From contig NC_013235.1 in the NCBI RefSeq assembly GCF_000024365.1, forward strand, positions 5,704,001 to 5,768,000: a stretch of DNA of 64,000 nucleotides. The letters are read 5' to 3'. The notes under the pieces are model-generated. The model ran no database searches and had not been told where the DNA came from. It saw nothing but the letters and a program-made list of their open reading frames with translations. Origin of the DNA: Nakamurella multipartita DSM 44233. Its GTDB lineage: Bacteria; Actinomycetota; Actinomycetes; Mycobacteriales; Nakamurellaceae. The translations under genes and the position numbers were made by a program. Below are positions 1 to 7,972 of the stretch, piece by piece. Position 1 is the first letter of the stretch. Each line of letters opens with the position of its first letter.

Positions 1-2
1 TG

Positions 3-692
3 GAACGGGTCGAGCCGCGGTCGGAACGGCTGCTGGTCGACGGCGAAGCCACCCGGTACCTGATCGCCGCGGACGGGCTGCACTCCCCGGTCCGCCGGCT
101 GGTCGGGCTCGACCGACCGGCCGCCCGGGAGGATCGGTCCCGGCGCTTCGGGCTGCGCCGGCATGTGCGGATGGCCCCGTGGACCGATTACGTCGAGGTC
201 CACTGGTCGCCGGGCGGCGAGGCCTACGTGACGCCGCTGGCCGACGACCGGATCGGCATCGCCCTGCTCACCTCCCGGCGGGCCCCGTTCGACGAGCTGC
301 TCGCCGAGTTCCCCGCCCTGGCGCGGCGCCTGGCCGGCGGTGACCCGGAGCGGGTCCGGGGGGCCGGACCATTGCGTCAGCGGGTCCGGGGCCGGGTGCG
401 GGGGCGGGTGCTGCTGGTCGGCGACGCCGCCGGATATGTCGATGCGCTGACCGGGGAGGGTCTAGCCCTCGGGCTGGCCCAGGCCCGGGCGGCGGTGGCC
501 GCGGTCGCCCGCGACCAACCGGCGGCCTACGAGTGGGCGGCCCGGCGCGTCGGTTGGCGGCACACCGCACTGACCCTGGGCCTGCTGACGGCCACCCGGG
601 TACCCGCGGTGCGCGGCCACCTGGTGCCGGTCGCGCGGCGGGTGCCCTGGGTGTTCGGGGCGGCGGTCAACCAGCTCGCCCGGCCCGCCTGA
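3..692 (+). CDS. NAD(P)/FAD-dependent oxidoreductase, 5' truncated by the window edge
   Basis: The reading frame is open from base 3, so the N-terminus with the first GxGxxG lies outside the window. The visible part carries two hallmarks of aromatic-hydroxylase/geranylgeranyl-reductase-type flavoproteins: an AADGLHSPVRRLVG motif (bases about 60-105), which is the second FAD/NAD(P)H contact, and LLVGDAAGYVDALTGEGLALG near bases 412-475, the GD motif that contacts the FAD ribityl chain. The last 60 residues are basic and partly hydrophobic. Relatives include oxidoreductases found beside type III polyketide synthases, but nothing upstream is visible, so substrate and partner genes are unknown. 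A PPOX-fold gene follows 54 bases downstream on the same strand. Confidence 0.8.
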   Translation, partial: ERVEPRSERLLVDGEATRYLIAADGLHSPVRRLVGLDRPAAREDRSRRFGLRRHVRMAPWTDYVEVHWSPGGEAYVTPLADDRIGIALLTSRRAPFDELLAEFPALARRLAGGDPERVRGAGPLRQRVRGRVRGRVLLVGDAAGYVDALTGEGLALGLAQARAAVAAVARDQPAAYEWAARRVGWRHTALTLGLLTATRVPAVRGHLVPVARRVPWVFGAAVNQLARPA

Positions 693-746
693 GCCGGTGG
701 GACGAGAATCGGCAGCAGTGTGAGTTCGCCATCGCAAGGAGCGTCC

Positions 747-1217
747 GTGCCCAGAACCATCGCCACCACCACCAGCGTCGACCGGGACGAGCTGCTCGCG
801 TTCGTCCGGCCCCGGCACCAGCACATCCTGATGACCACCCGGCACGACGGCTCGGTCCAGGCCTCGCCGGTCAGCGCCGGGGTCGACCCGCAGGGCCGGG
901 TGGTGATCGCCAGCTATCCCGAGCGGGCCAAGTCGCGCAACGCCCGTCGCACCGGGACGGCCTCGGTGCTGGTGCTCTCGGCCGAGTTCAACGGAGCCTG
1001 GGTACAGATCGACGGCGACGCCGAGGTTCTGGACGTACCCGAGGCGATCGAGCCGCTGGTGGACTACTTCCGGTCCATTTCCGGCGAACATTCCGACTGG
1101 GACGAGTACCGGCGGGCCATGGTCGACCAGGGCAAGTGCCTGATCCGGATCACCCCGACCCGGTGGTCGCCGATCGCCACCGGCGGCTTCCCGCCGCGCC
1201 TGGCCACCGACGGCTGA
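747..1217 (+). CDS. PPOX-class (pyridoxamine-5'-phosphate-oxidase-like) F420/FMN-dependent protein
   Basis: This 156-residue protein has the split-barrel pattern of the PPOX family: HQHILMTTRHDGSVQASPV at the N-terminus, then VVIASYPERAKSRNARR (a cofactor phosphate-binding strand typical of F420-dependent members), GAWVQIDGDAEV, and a C-terminal ITPTRW segment. These proteins reduce or bind small substrates with F420 or FMN in the cytoplasm; the exact substrate cannot be read from sequence. I chose the GTG at 747 because AAGGA lies six bases upstream (736-740). An in-frame start at 720 is possible but would add nine residues without a good ribosome binding site. Confidence 0.85.
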   Translation: MPRTIATTTSVDRDELLAFVRPRHQHILMTTRHDGSVQASPVSAGVDPQGRVVIASYPERAKSRNARRTGTASVLVLSAEFNGAWVQIDGDAEVLDVPEAIEPLVDYFRSISGEHSDWDEYRRAMVDQGKCLIRITPTRWSPIATGGFPPRLATDG

Positions 1218-1314
1218 GGCAGAGCCCGGCCGCCGAGCGGCCGAGGGGCCCCGCCGGTCTCGGGCGGGTCACGCGGACGGCGGGTGCGCTGATCGCGTCA
1301 CCCGCCGTCGGTGG

Positions 1315-1497
1315 TCAGCGTCGGTAGCCGACCTGGTTCTTGCGCTTGTTGGCGATGGCCGCCACCGCCCAGATGCCGCCGCCGATGACGGCGACCCAGA
1401 ACAGCAGGCCGATCGTCTTGCCGATCAGCCACAGCGCCAGGCTGATGCCGATCCAGATGACCACGATCGCGCCCACGATCTTCAAGAACTTGTCCAT
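1315..1497 (-). CDS. Small membrane protein, 60 aa
   Basis: The protein starts MDKFLKIVGAIVVIWIGISL and has two hydrophobic stretches, about residues 5-25 and 30-48, separated by GKTIG and followed by a basic tail (NKRKNQVGYRR). It therefore looks like a two-helix inner-membrane hairpin with a cytoplasmic basic tail. The ATG at 1497 is preceded by GGAGGAG with good spacing, which is why I prefer it over the longer reading frame upstream. I recognise no named family with certainty. It is separated from the flavin reductase gene by about 200 bases in which I see no other gene. Confidence 0.8.
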   Translation of the reverse strand: MDKFLKIVGAIVVIWIGISLALWLIGKTIGLLFWVAVIGGGIWAVAAIANKRKNQVGYRR

Positions 1498-1701
1498 GTC
1501 GAACTCCTCCGCTGTCCTCGACTGCCGCGACCCAACATCACGGGCAGGCCGCCCCGGCCGTCCGGACTCCTCGCCTGCACCATCCACTGTCCGCTCCCGG
1601 ACACCGGTCGGCCTCCGGTGAGAACCCTGATTTCCTCTCGGGGTACCCGTACCAGGGCAACGCCGGACCCCGGCGGATCGTTCCACCGGACCGGCCGGCG
1701 C

Positions 1702-2193
1702 TCAGGCCACGGACAGGAAACGGCCGCGGTGGAAGGCCAGCGAGTCGACCGCGCCGTCCAGCCGCAGCCCGATCACCTCGCCCACGTACATCAGGTGGTC
1801 GCCGGCGCGGATGCGCTGCCGGACCAGGCATTCGAGCTGGGCCGCCGCTCCGTCGATCAACGGCACCTCGGCGACGCCGATCCGGTGCGGCACCCGGTCG
1901 AACGCGCCGACCCCGCTCGGCCGGTCGGCCCGGGCGAAGAACCGGCCGAGCTCCTCCTGCCCGGCCCCCAGGATGCTGACGCCGAAGTGGGTGCTGCGTC
2001 GCAGTGCGGCCGCGCTCCGGCCGGCGCGCCGCACGCAGACCCCGATCAGCGGCGGATCCAGCGACAGCGAGGTGAACGAGTTGACCGTCACCCCGTGCGG
2101 CCCGGCGCCGTCCACCACCGTCACCACCGTCACCCCGGTGACGAACCGCCCCATGACGGACCGGAACTCGCTCGGGTCGCACCCGGCGGTCAT
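1702..2193 (-). CDS. Flavin reductase (HpaC/NtaB-like FMN reductase domain)
   Basis: This 163-residue protein has the flavin-reductase split barrel: FRSVMGRFVTGVTVVTV, then GVTVNSFTSLSLDPPLIGVCV, which is the flavin-binding signature, and FGVSILGAGQEELGRFFA. Such enzymes use NAD(P)H to supply free reduced FMN or FAD to a partner monooxygenase. The ATG shares four bases (ATGA) with the stop of the GMC oxidoreductase, so it is translationally coupled and last in the minus-strand operon that starts near 10903. A reductase here implies a two-component flavin monooxygenase in the same pathway. The acyl-CoA-dehydrogenase-like protein at 6827-7972 is the best candidate, since that fold includes two-component oxygenases; this is inference. 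Confidence 0.9.
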   Translation of the reverse strand: MTAGCDPSEFRSVMGRFVTGVTVVTVVDGAGPHGVTVNSFTSLSLDPPLIGVCVRRAGRSAAALRRSTHFGVSILGAGQEELGRFFARADRPSGVGAFDRVPHRIGVAEVPLIDGAAAQLECLVRQRIRAGDHLMYVGEVIGLRLDGAVDSLAFHRGRFLSVA

Positions 2194-3782
2194 GACCGAC
2201 CCGCCACCGACGGTTGCGGCTGACCCCGCAGAAGCATGGCGGCGCGTTCGGCGATGGCCGTCGTCGGGGCGTGGGTGTTGCCGCGGGTGATGGTCGGCAT
2301 CACCGACGCGTCGGCCACCCGCAACCCGTCGACGCCGTGCACGGCCAGCGTCGGGTCGACCACCGCCCCGGGGTCGGCCGCCGGACCCATCCGGCAGGTG
2401 CCGACCGGGTGGAACATGGTGTCCACCCCGGCCCGGATGGCCCGGATCACCGCGTCGTCGCCGGCGTCGGTCAACGGGTGCGGGGCGCGCGCCGCGCCGG
2501 CCAGCGGTCCCGTCGCGCCGATGCGCAGGGCCAGCCGAACCCCGCGGACCAGCGTGTCCAGGTCTGCCGGGTCGGACAGGTACCCGGGGTCGATGACCGG
2601 CCGGGCCAGCGGGTCGGCGCGGCGCAGGGTGATCCGGCCGCGGCTGCCGGGCTGGAGCAGCACCGCGCCGATCGAATAGCCGTGCTCGCGAGGTTCGCTG
2701 ACCCGTTCGTCCCGGATGCCGTCCAGCAACACCGGCGCGAAGACCAATTGCACGTCCGGGGCGGCCAGCCCGGGCCGGCTCCGGACGAATCCGCCGGCCT
2801 GCCCGATGTTGGAGGTCAGCGGGCCGCGCCGGTGCAGCAGGTAGTGGGCGACGTTGACCGGACGCCGGCCGTCGAGCAGGCTGGTCGGCTCGGCGGCCCG
2901 CCAGCACATCGGGATCATCAGATGGTCCTGCAGGTTCCGGCCCACGCCCGGAAGGTCGGCCCGCACCGGGATGCCCAGCCGGTGCAGGTCGGCGCCGTCG
3001 CCGATGCCCGAGGCCAGCAACAGGGCCGGGGTGTTGATCGCCCCGCCGCACAGCACGACCTCGCTGCCGGCCCGCGCGTACTCGGCCCGGCCCCGACGAA
3101 GCCACCGCACCCCGACGACCCGCGGGCCGCAGAACACCAAGCCGGTGACCTGGGCCCCGGTGACGACGGTCAGGTTCGGCCGGGCGGCGATCGGGCGCAG
3201 GTAGGCGTCGGCCGCGCTGCACCGGACCCCCCGCCGCTGGGCCACCCGATGCCGGCCGACACCGTCCTGCCCGGGCCCGTTGAGGTCCGGGTTCCGGACC
3301 AGCCCGGCGCGCTCCGCGGCAGCCAGGAAGTCGGCGGTGCGCGGCGCCCGCCACCGATGCTCACCCCGGTCGGGATCGCCGTCCGGCCACAGCTGCGCCT
3401 CGGCCGCCTCGAAGGCGGGCAGCAGGCCGGCGTGGTCCCAGCCCGGGTTGCCGGCGGCCGCCCACCCGTCGAAGTCGGCGGCGTTGCCGCGGACGTAGAC
3501 CATGTCGTTCATCGTGGAACTGCCCCCGAGCATCCGGCCGCGCGGCCAGTACAGCCGCCGGCCGTTCAACTCGGGCTGCGGTTCGGTGCGGTAGGCCCAG
3601 TCCGCCGCGGTCCGGAACAGCCGCGAATACAGCGCCGGCACCCGCGACTCGGGTCGCCACCGGCCGCTTCCGGCCTCCAGCAGCAGCACCGTGCACGACT
3701 CGTCGGCCGAAAGACGCGCGGCCAACGCACATCCGGCCGACCCGGCACCGACGATGACGACGTCGAAGCCCTGGGCCCTCAT
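2190..3782 (-). CDS. GMC-family FAD oxidoreductase (choline-dehydrogenase-like)
   Basis: The 530-residue length is usual for GMC enzymes. The N-terminus has FDVVIVGAGSAGCALAARL (FAD-binding, GAGSAG at 12-17). The GMC signature RGRMLGGSSTMNDMVYVRG follows near residue 80-100, GGAINTPALLLASGIG carries the second GMC signature, and near the C-terminus are MFHPVGTCRMG, with the active-site His, and THAPTTAIAERAA. It should oxidise an alcohol to an aldehyde or ketone. It overlaps both neighbours by four bases (ATGA at 3779-3782 and 2190-2193), so it is coupled to the DAO-type flavoprotein before it and the flavin reductase after it. The substrate is unknown; a lipid alcohol intermediate of this operon would fit. 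Confidence 0.92.
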   Translation of the reverse strand: MRAQGFDVVIVGAGSAGCALAARLSADESCTVLLLEAGSGRWRPESRVPALYSRLFRTAADWAYRTEPQPELNGRRLYWPRGRMLGGSSTMNDMVYVRGNAADFDGWAAAGNPGWDHAGLLPAFEAAEAQLWPDGDPDRGEHRWRAPRTADFLAAAERAGLVRNPDLNGPGQDGVGRHRVAQRRGVRCSAADAYLRPIAARPNLTVVTGAQVTGLVFCGPRVVGVRWLRRGRAEYARAGSEVVLCGGAINTPALLLASGIGDGADLHRLGIPVRADLPGVGRNLQDHLMIPMCWRAAEPTSLLDGRRPVNVAHYLLHRRGPLTSNIGQAGGFVRSRPGLAAPDVQLVFAPVLLDGIRDERVSEPREHGYSIGAVLLQPGSRGRITLRRADPLARPVIDPGYLSDPADLDTLVRGVRLALRIGATGPLAGAARAPHPLTDAGDDAVIRAIRAGVDTMFHPVGTCRMGPAADPGAVVDPTLAVHGVDGLRVADASVMPTITRGNTHAPTTAIAERAAMLLRGQPQPSVAGRS

Positions 3783-5173
3783 CGGTGGGCTCCGCTGAGC
3801 CGGGCGCTGACCGGGGGTCGCACGAACTCCCGGCCGACGGCGCCGAAGTGGTGTAGCATCCGGTCCCGGCGGTCCAGGCCGGCCAGGTAGGCCTGCAGGC
3901 CCCAGTCCCGCGGTGGGCCGCCGGGCAGGGCCAGCACCTTCTCGCGGTACCAGGCGACGTCGTCCTGGCCGGCGACTCCGGTGATGCGCCGGGCGATCTC
4001 GTACCCGGCCTGGACCGAGAGCGGGATGCCGTGCCCGCACCAGCCGCCGGTGAACCAGACCCCGGGCGCCGCCGGGAGCCGGCCCAACCGTGGCATCCGG
4101 TCCAGGACCGACCCGATGCGGCCGGACCAGCGATTGCTGACCGGGACCGAGGCGAGATCCGGGAAGATCGTCCGCAGCTCGTGTTCGATGCGGTTCCAGG
4201 CGGTCGTACTGCCCACCCCGCCGCGGATCCCGGGCGGCAGGGTGACCCGGCCGCCGCCCATGATGATCCGGTGGTCGGGCGTGAGCCGGTAGTAGTTGAA
4301 GAAGGTGCGGCAGTCCACCACCGAATCGCGGTCCAGCCAGCCGATCCGGTCGAGCTGGCGGTCGGTGAGCGGGTCGGTGCGGATGACGTGCCCGGTGATC
4401 GGGACGACGCCGGCCGAGCCGAGCCCCTCGGGCTGCACGCCGTCGGTGGCCATCACCACATGCCGGGCCCGGACGATGCCGGACGGGCAGCGCAGCTGCA
4501 CCGGCACGCCCGGCCGGATCGACAGCACCGGGCTGCGTTCGTGGATCGTCACCCCCAGCCCGGTCAGCACGCCGGCCAGCGACCGGCTCAGCCGTACCGG
4601 ATCGAGCGTGGCGGCCAACGGATGTCGCAACGCCGACCGGTACGGGCGGCCCCCGAACCGTTCGGCCAGCTCCCGGGCCGGCAGGTAGGGGATGTCGAAT
4701 CCCAGTTCGGCGAACGAGCGGTGCTGCGCACGCAGGGCCCGGTCCTGACGCGCGGACACGGCGCACACCAGCTGGCCGTTGAGCTCCAGATCGCACTCCA
4801 GGTGCTCACGCTCGACGAGCTCGACGGTGCGGGCGACCGCGGTGACCGAGCCGGCGAAGGTCGCGGCGGCCACCCGATCGCCGTAACGGCGACGCAGCAC
4901 GGTGATCGGCCCGCCGACCCCGGGCGCGACGATGCCGGTGCTGGCCCCGGTCGCCCCGGAACCGACCCGGTTCGCCTCCAGCACCACCACGGTCGCGTCC
5001 GGCCGGTTCCGGCGCAGGAAGTAGGCGGCGGCCAGCCCGGCCAGCCCGGCGCCGACCACCACGTAGTCCACCCGGACGTCGCCGACCAGCGGCGGCCGCG
5101 GGTGGGGAGCGGCTCCGGACCACCAGGGAGACGGTTCGTATCCGGCCGGGACGGTCGTCATCGTCATGTCCAT
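3779..5173 (-). CDS. FAD-dependent oxidoreductase, DAO (D-amino-acid/glycine oxidase) family
   Basis: The 464-residue protein begins with a 35-residue Pro-rich stretch and then VDYVVVGAGLAGLAAAYFL (GAGLAG at 41-46), VVVLEANRVGSGATGAS (the DAO signature after the second strand), a substrate domain, and a C-terminal GVWFTGGWCGHGIPLS motif that closes the FAD site. This fold is used by amine and amino-acid oxidases, including gamma-glutamylputrescine-oxidase-like enzymes, so an amine substrate is plausible. The start is uncertain: ATGs at 5173, 5167 and 5161 are all in frame and only a weak AGAAAG precedes them. A 108-base gap with tandem repeats separates it from the DUF2156 gene upstream; it overlaps the next gene by ATGA. 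Confidence 0.88.
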   Translation of the reverse strand: MDMTMTTVPAGYEPSPWWSGAAPHPRPPLVGDVRVDYVVVGAGLAGLAAAYFLRRNRPDATVVVLEANRVGSGATGASTGIVAPGVGGPITVLRRRYGDRVAAATFAGSVTAVARTVELVEREHLECDLELNGQLVCAVSARQDRALRAQHRSFAELGFDIPYLPARELAERFGGRPYRSALRHPLAATLDPVRLSRSLAGVLTGLGVTIHERSPVLSIRPGVPVQLRCPSGIVRARHVVMATDGVQPEGLGSAGVVPITGHVIRTDPLTDRQLDRIGWLDRDSVVDCRTFFNYYRLTPDHRIIMGGGRVTLPPGIRGGVGSTTAWNRIEHELRTIFPDLASVPVSNRWSGRIGSVLDRMPRLGRLPAAPGVWFTGGWCGHGIPLSVQAGYEIARRITGVAGQDDVAWYREKVLALPGGPPRDWGLQAYLAGLDRRDRMLHHFGAVGREFVRPPVSARLSGAHR

Positions 5174-5218
5174 GCGCTTTCTGTCTCGTGTGCGGGGCGG
5201 CCCAGTTTCGGGGTGGCC

Positions 5219-5282
5219 CGTGTGCTGGGCGGTCCGTGTGCTGGGCGGTTCGGGTGCCGGGCGGTTCGGGTGCCGGGCGGTC
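5219..5282. repeat. Four tandem 16-bp repeats
   Basis: Four uninterrupted copies of a 16-base unit (consensus CGKGTGCYGGGCGGTY) run from 5219 to 5282, and a degraded copy lies at about 5187-5202. The last copy runs into the stop codon of the DUF2156 gene. This is the only sizeable spacer in an operon whose genes otherwise mostly overlap, so the repeat probably expanded by slippage in an untranslated gap. I see no hairpin or promoter in it. Confidence 0.8.
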
Positions 5283-6309
5283 AGATGACCCGGGTCAGGC
5301 GCAGCAGTCGGGCGACCGCGCCGACACTGGGCCGGCCATGGAAGGCCAGGTAGTCGGGCTGAATCAGGTGCGGGCGCCATTTGAGCTTGTAGGCCACCTG
5401 ATCGGCGGCGGGATACAGCTTCCCGCCGCGGCGGGCGAGCAGGCCGACGACGTGGTCGACCGCGGGCGACCCTCCGGCCACCCGATGCCGCTGGTCCAGC
5501 CCGACGAACGGGGTGAAACCGAAGTGCAGCCAGCCCGGTTCGGCCCGGTGCCGCATCCGGCCGACCGCGTCGCTGACGATCAGCTCCATCACCCCGGGCG
5601 GGGCGTCGGGATGCCGGCGGGTCAGGTCGTGCAGCCACCCAGGCCGCGTTCCGGGCACCGGCGAGAAGCTGATGTAGCCCAGGACCTGGCCGTCCCGCTC
5701 GGCCACGAACAGCCGCCGGTACCGGTCGGCCGGGCCGGACCGCTCGCCGATCATGAACGCCAGCTCGTGCGATCCCTTGCTGCGCAACCACTGCCGGTCC
5801 AACGCGGCCAGCTGGGCGGTCAGGTCGGCGGTGGCCGGCCGATCCACCCCCACTTCGGCCACCTGCACGCCGGCCCGCCGGGCCCGGGAGATCTTGTTGC
5901 GCAGTGGCACGAAGTGCTTGCCGGCCAGCGAGTATCGGCTCAGCTCCAGGGCGTAGGAACTGCCCAGCTGGTTGATCCGGTACCCGGACCGGCCGAACAG
6001 CGGCAGGTCCGCGGGGGTGAGCTGGACGGCCAGCGTCCGCTCCCCGGCCGACCGGGCGTCGGCCAGGAAGGCCTCGAGCAGGGGCGCCTGCCGGTCGGGT
6101 GCGGCGACCACCCCGCCGAACTGCACCCGGGTCCGGCCGGACCGCCGGTAGGCGACGAAGCCGTCGACCTCGGCGATCTCGAAGTACTCGGTGTCCCGGT
6201 TGACGGTCAGGAACGCCGAGTGGTTGTCGGCGTACGCGGCCAGCAGCGCGACCCGGCGGTCCAGCGCGGCCTGATCAGCGGACGGCCGGCTCGGTGAGTG
6301 CGGCCGCAT
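5281..6309 (-). CDS. Stand-alone DUF2156 protein (C-terminal domain of phosphatidylglycerol lysyltransferase type)
   Basis: This 342-residue soluble protein resembles the GNAT-like catalytic half of MprF/LysX-type aminoacyl transferases: HSAFLTVNRDTEYFEIAEVD at the start, YRINQLGSSYALELS, LRNKISRARRAGVQV in the middle, then a GNAT-like LFVAERDGQVLGYISFSPVP and GVMELIVSDAV, and FGFTPFVGLDQRHR plus a terminal KWRPHLIQPDYLAF. Known relatives move an aminoacyl group from tRNA onto a lipid head group at the membrane. Unlike MprF or LysX there is no membrane half and no tRNA-synthetase half here. It overlaps the upstream membrane protein by 35 bases, so that protein could be its anchor. Role in this operon: inferred aminoacyl or acyl transfer to the pathway lipid. 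Confidence 0.82.
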   Translation of the reverse strand: MRPHSPSRPSADQAALDRRVALLAAYADNHSAFLTVNRDTEYFEIAEVDGFVAYRRSGRTRVQFGGVVAAPDRQAPLLEAFLADARSAGERTLAVQLTPADLPLFGRSGYRINQLGSSYALELSRYSLAGKHFVPLRNKISRARRAGVQVAEVGVDRPATADLTAQLAALDRQWLRSKGSHELAFMIGERSGPADRYRRLFVAERDGQVLGYISFSPVPGTRPGWLHDLTRRHPDAPPGVMELIVSDAVGRMRHRAEPGWLHFGFTPFVGLDQRHRVAGGSPAVDHVVGLLARRGGKLYPAADQVAYKLKWRPHLIQPDYLAFHGRPSVGAVARLLRLTRVI

Positions 6310-6787
6310 CGGTCGCCGACCCCCTCTCGACGCCGGACGGATCGCGCTGGGCGGCGGCGTAGGCCCGAACGAACTCGGCGTACACCGGGTGCGTCGTGGG
6401 CTCGAAGGACACCCCGAACGGCTTGAGCATGTTGCCGAACAGCGCCCGGTCGCCCATCAGATGGATGGGCAGGGCCAGCAGCGCCCACTCCGGGCCGATC
6501 AGCACGCACCACAGGCCGGCCAACACGGCCGAGGTGCCCAGGTGGTGGGCCACGTTGTAGGACACGTAGAACGCGCGGGGCACCTGCCCGTGCCGCCGGA
6601 TCCAGATGAAGAGTCCCGGTAGGTAGCCGATCACGTCGATGACGGCGAACAGGGCCAGGAATACCGGCCAGCGGATCTCACCCAGGTGGGCGACCGCCAG
6701 CACGACACAGACGACCAGGGCGATCAGGTATTCCAGACGCAGCAGCCGGTGGGTGGTGCGGGTCATGAAGAAGTTCTTGTGGTCCAC
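6275..6787 (-). CDS. Integral membrane protein, 170 aa, unknown function
   Basis: The protein starts from GTG at 6787 with GGGAG upstream. Hydrophobic segments at about residues 18-35, 40-62, 72-95 and 97-112 suggest four membrane helices. Conserved-looking polar positions sit inside or next to them (YNVAHHLGTS, LPIHLMGDRALFGNM), including three His residues that could bind a metal or substrate. The last 40 residues are hydrophilic. I do not recognise the family. It lies between the acyl-CoA-dehydrogenase-like gene (39 bases upstream) and the DUF2156 gene (35-base overlap), so it is a core member of the operon and may present a lipid substrate to the DUF2156 enzyme. Confidence 0.85.
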   Translation of the reverse strand: MDHKNFFMTRTTHRLLRLEYLIALVVCVVLAVAHLGEIRWPVFLALFAVIDVIGYLPGLFIWIRRHGQVPRAFYVSYNVAHHLGTSAVLAGLWCVLIGPEWALLALPIHLMGDRALFGNMLKPFGVSFEPTTHPVYAEFVRAYAAAQRDPSGVERGSATDAAALTEPAVR

Positions 6788-6826
6788 GGGTTTCTCCCTT
6801 CCCTCGTGATGACCAGGGGTGACGGG

Positions 6827-7972
6827 TCAGGCGGTGAACCGGCCGCCGCGCAGCGAGCGGTCCAACGCCTCGCTGACCGGGCCGACGGCCGGCGGGTGCA
6901 TGGCCAGCGCCCGGGACGCGGCCAGCAGGTAGGCGATGTCCGGGGCGCTGACGAAGGCGATGCCGCCGGCCAGCGCGGCGGCGGCCATGGCGGTGCGGGC
7001 GATGGCGTTCTCCACCCCGTAGCGCACGTACAGCGACCGCGTGAGCAGTCGCTCCACCGCCTGGTCGTCCTCGGCCGGCAGGCAGCCGGCCACCGCCTCG
7101 ACCGCGGCCATGGCCGATTCCAGATCGGCGGCCAGCGCCACCCGGTCCTGCGCGGTGCCGCGGCCGGACTGCAGGACCCGTTCCACCAGGGCGGAGGCCA
7201 CCCCGATGTAGGACGCGGCCACCAGCAGCTCGAACCAGAGGAACCCGCGGCCCTGGATCGGGTCGGTCATGGTGGCCTCGGCCGGGCGGAAGACCATCAT
7301 GTCCGGCACGAACACGTCGGTCAGCACCACCTCGTCGCTCTCCGCCCCGGCCAGCACGAAGCTCTCCCAGAAGGGACGCCGGCTGATGCCCGGGTCGGTG
7401 GCCGGGATGAGCACGATGGCCAGCCGGTTCCCCTCGCCGCGGCCGCTCCGGTCGTCCTCGCCGACGACGGCGACGCTGGCCGACATCAGGTCCATCGACC
7501 AGGTCAGGCTGCACGGCCGCTTGCTGCCGTTGATCAGCAGGCCGCCGTCGACCGGGCGGGCCTGCACCCGCGGGGCCAGGATGTTGGTGCTCGGGTTGCC
7601 CTCGGCGAACGCCGAACTCAGGTACCACCGCTGTTCGGCGATCGCCTGCAGCACGGCCCACTCGAAACCGGTTCCCAGGGCGGACAACTCGGCCAGCGAG
7701 GCGACCGAGAAATGGTGCATGGTGGTGGCCACCGCCAGCGACGGGGAACGGGCGCCGATCGCCCGCTGCAGCCGGACGGCCGCCACCGGGTCGACCCCGC
7801 GGCCGCCGTGCTCGGCGGGCACCAGCAGGCCGCACCCGCCGGCGTCCCGGAACAGTTCGAGCGCCTTGCTGTCCCGGCTCTCCCAGGTCATCAGCGGTTG
7901 GGCGGCCAGGGCCTCGTCCAGGCCGGGCAGCAGCTCGTCCAGCACGGCTCGTTCGGCGGCCAGGAAGCTCAT
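6827..7972 (-). CDS. Acyl-CoA-dehydrogenase-fold flavoprotein, atypical
   Basis: The 381-residue protein has the ACAD order: an alpha-helical N-terminus with FRDAGGCGLLVPAEHGGRG, a beta domain with LINGSKRPCSLTWSMD and DEVVLTDVFVPDMMVF, and a helical C-terminus with QDRVALAADLESAMAAVEA. The usual C-terminal dehydrogenase motif (GGxGY followed by RDARV and a catalytic Glu near the end) is absent; the equivalent region reads AAALAGGIAFVSAPDIAYLL and then LAMHPPAVGPVSEAL. That suggests either a desaturase with a displaced base or a flavin-dependent hydroxylase like DszC-type enzymes. The flavin reductase in the same operon favours the second option. The ATG overlaps the stop of the SRPBCC gene by ATGA. 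Confidence 0.85.
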   Translation of the reverse strand: MSFLAAERAVLDELLPGLDEALAAQPLMTWESRDSKALELFRDAGGCGLLVPAEHGGRGVDPVAAVRLQRAIGARSPSLAVATTMHHFSVASLAELSALGTGFEWAVLQAIAEQRWYLSSAFAEGNPSTNILAPRVQARPVDGGLLINGSKRPCSLTWSMDLMSASVAVVGEDDRSGRGEGNRLAIVLIPATDPGISRRPFWESFVLAGAESDEVVLTDVFVPDMMVFRPAEATMTDPIQGRGFLWFELLVAASYIGVASALVERVLQSGRGTAQDRVALAADLESAMAAVEAVAGCLPAEDDQAVERLLTRSLYVRYGVENAIARTAMAAAALAGGIAFVSAPDIAYLLAASRALAMHPPAVGPVSEALDRSLRGGRFTA

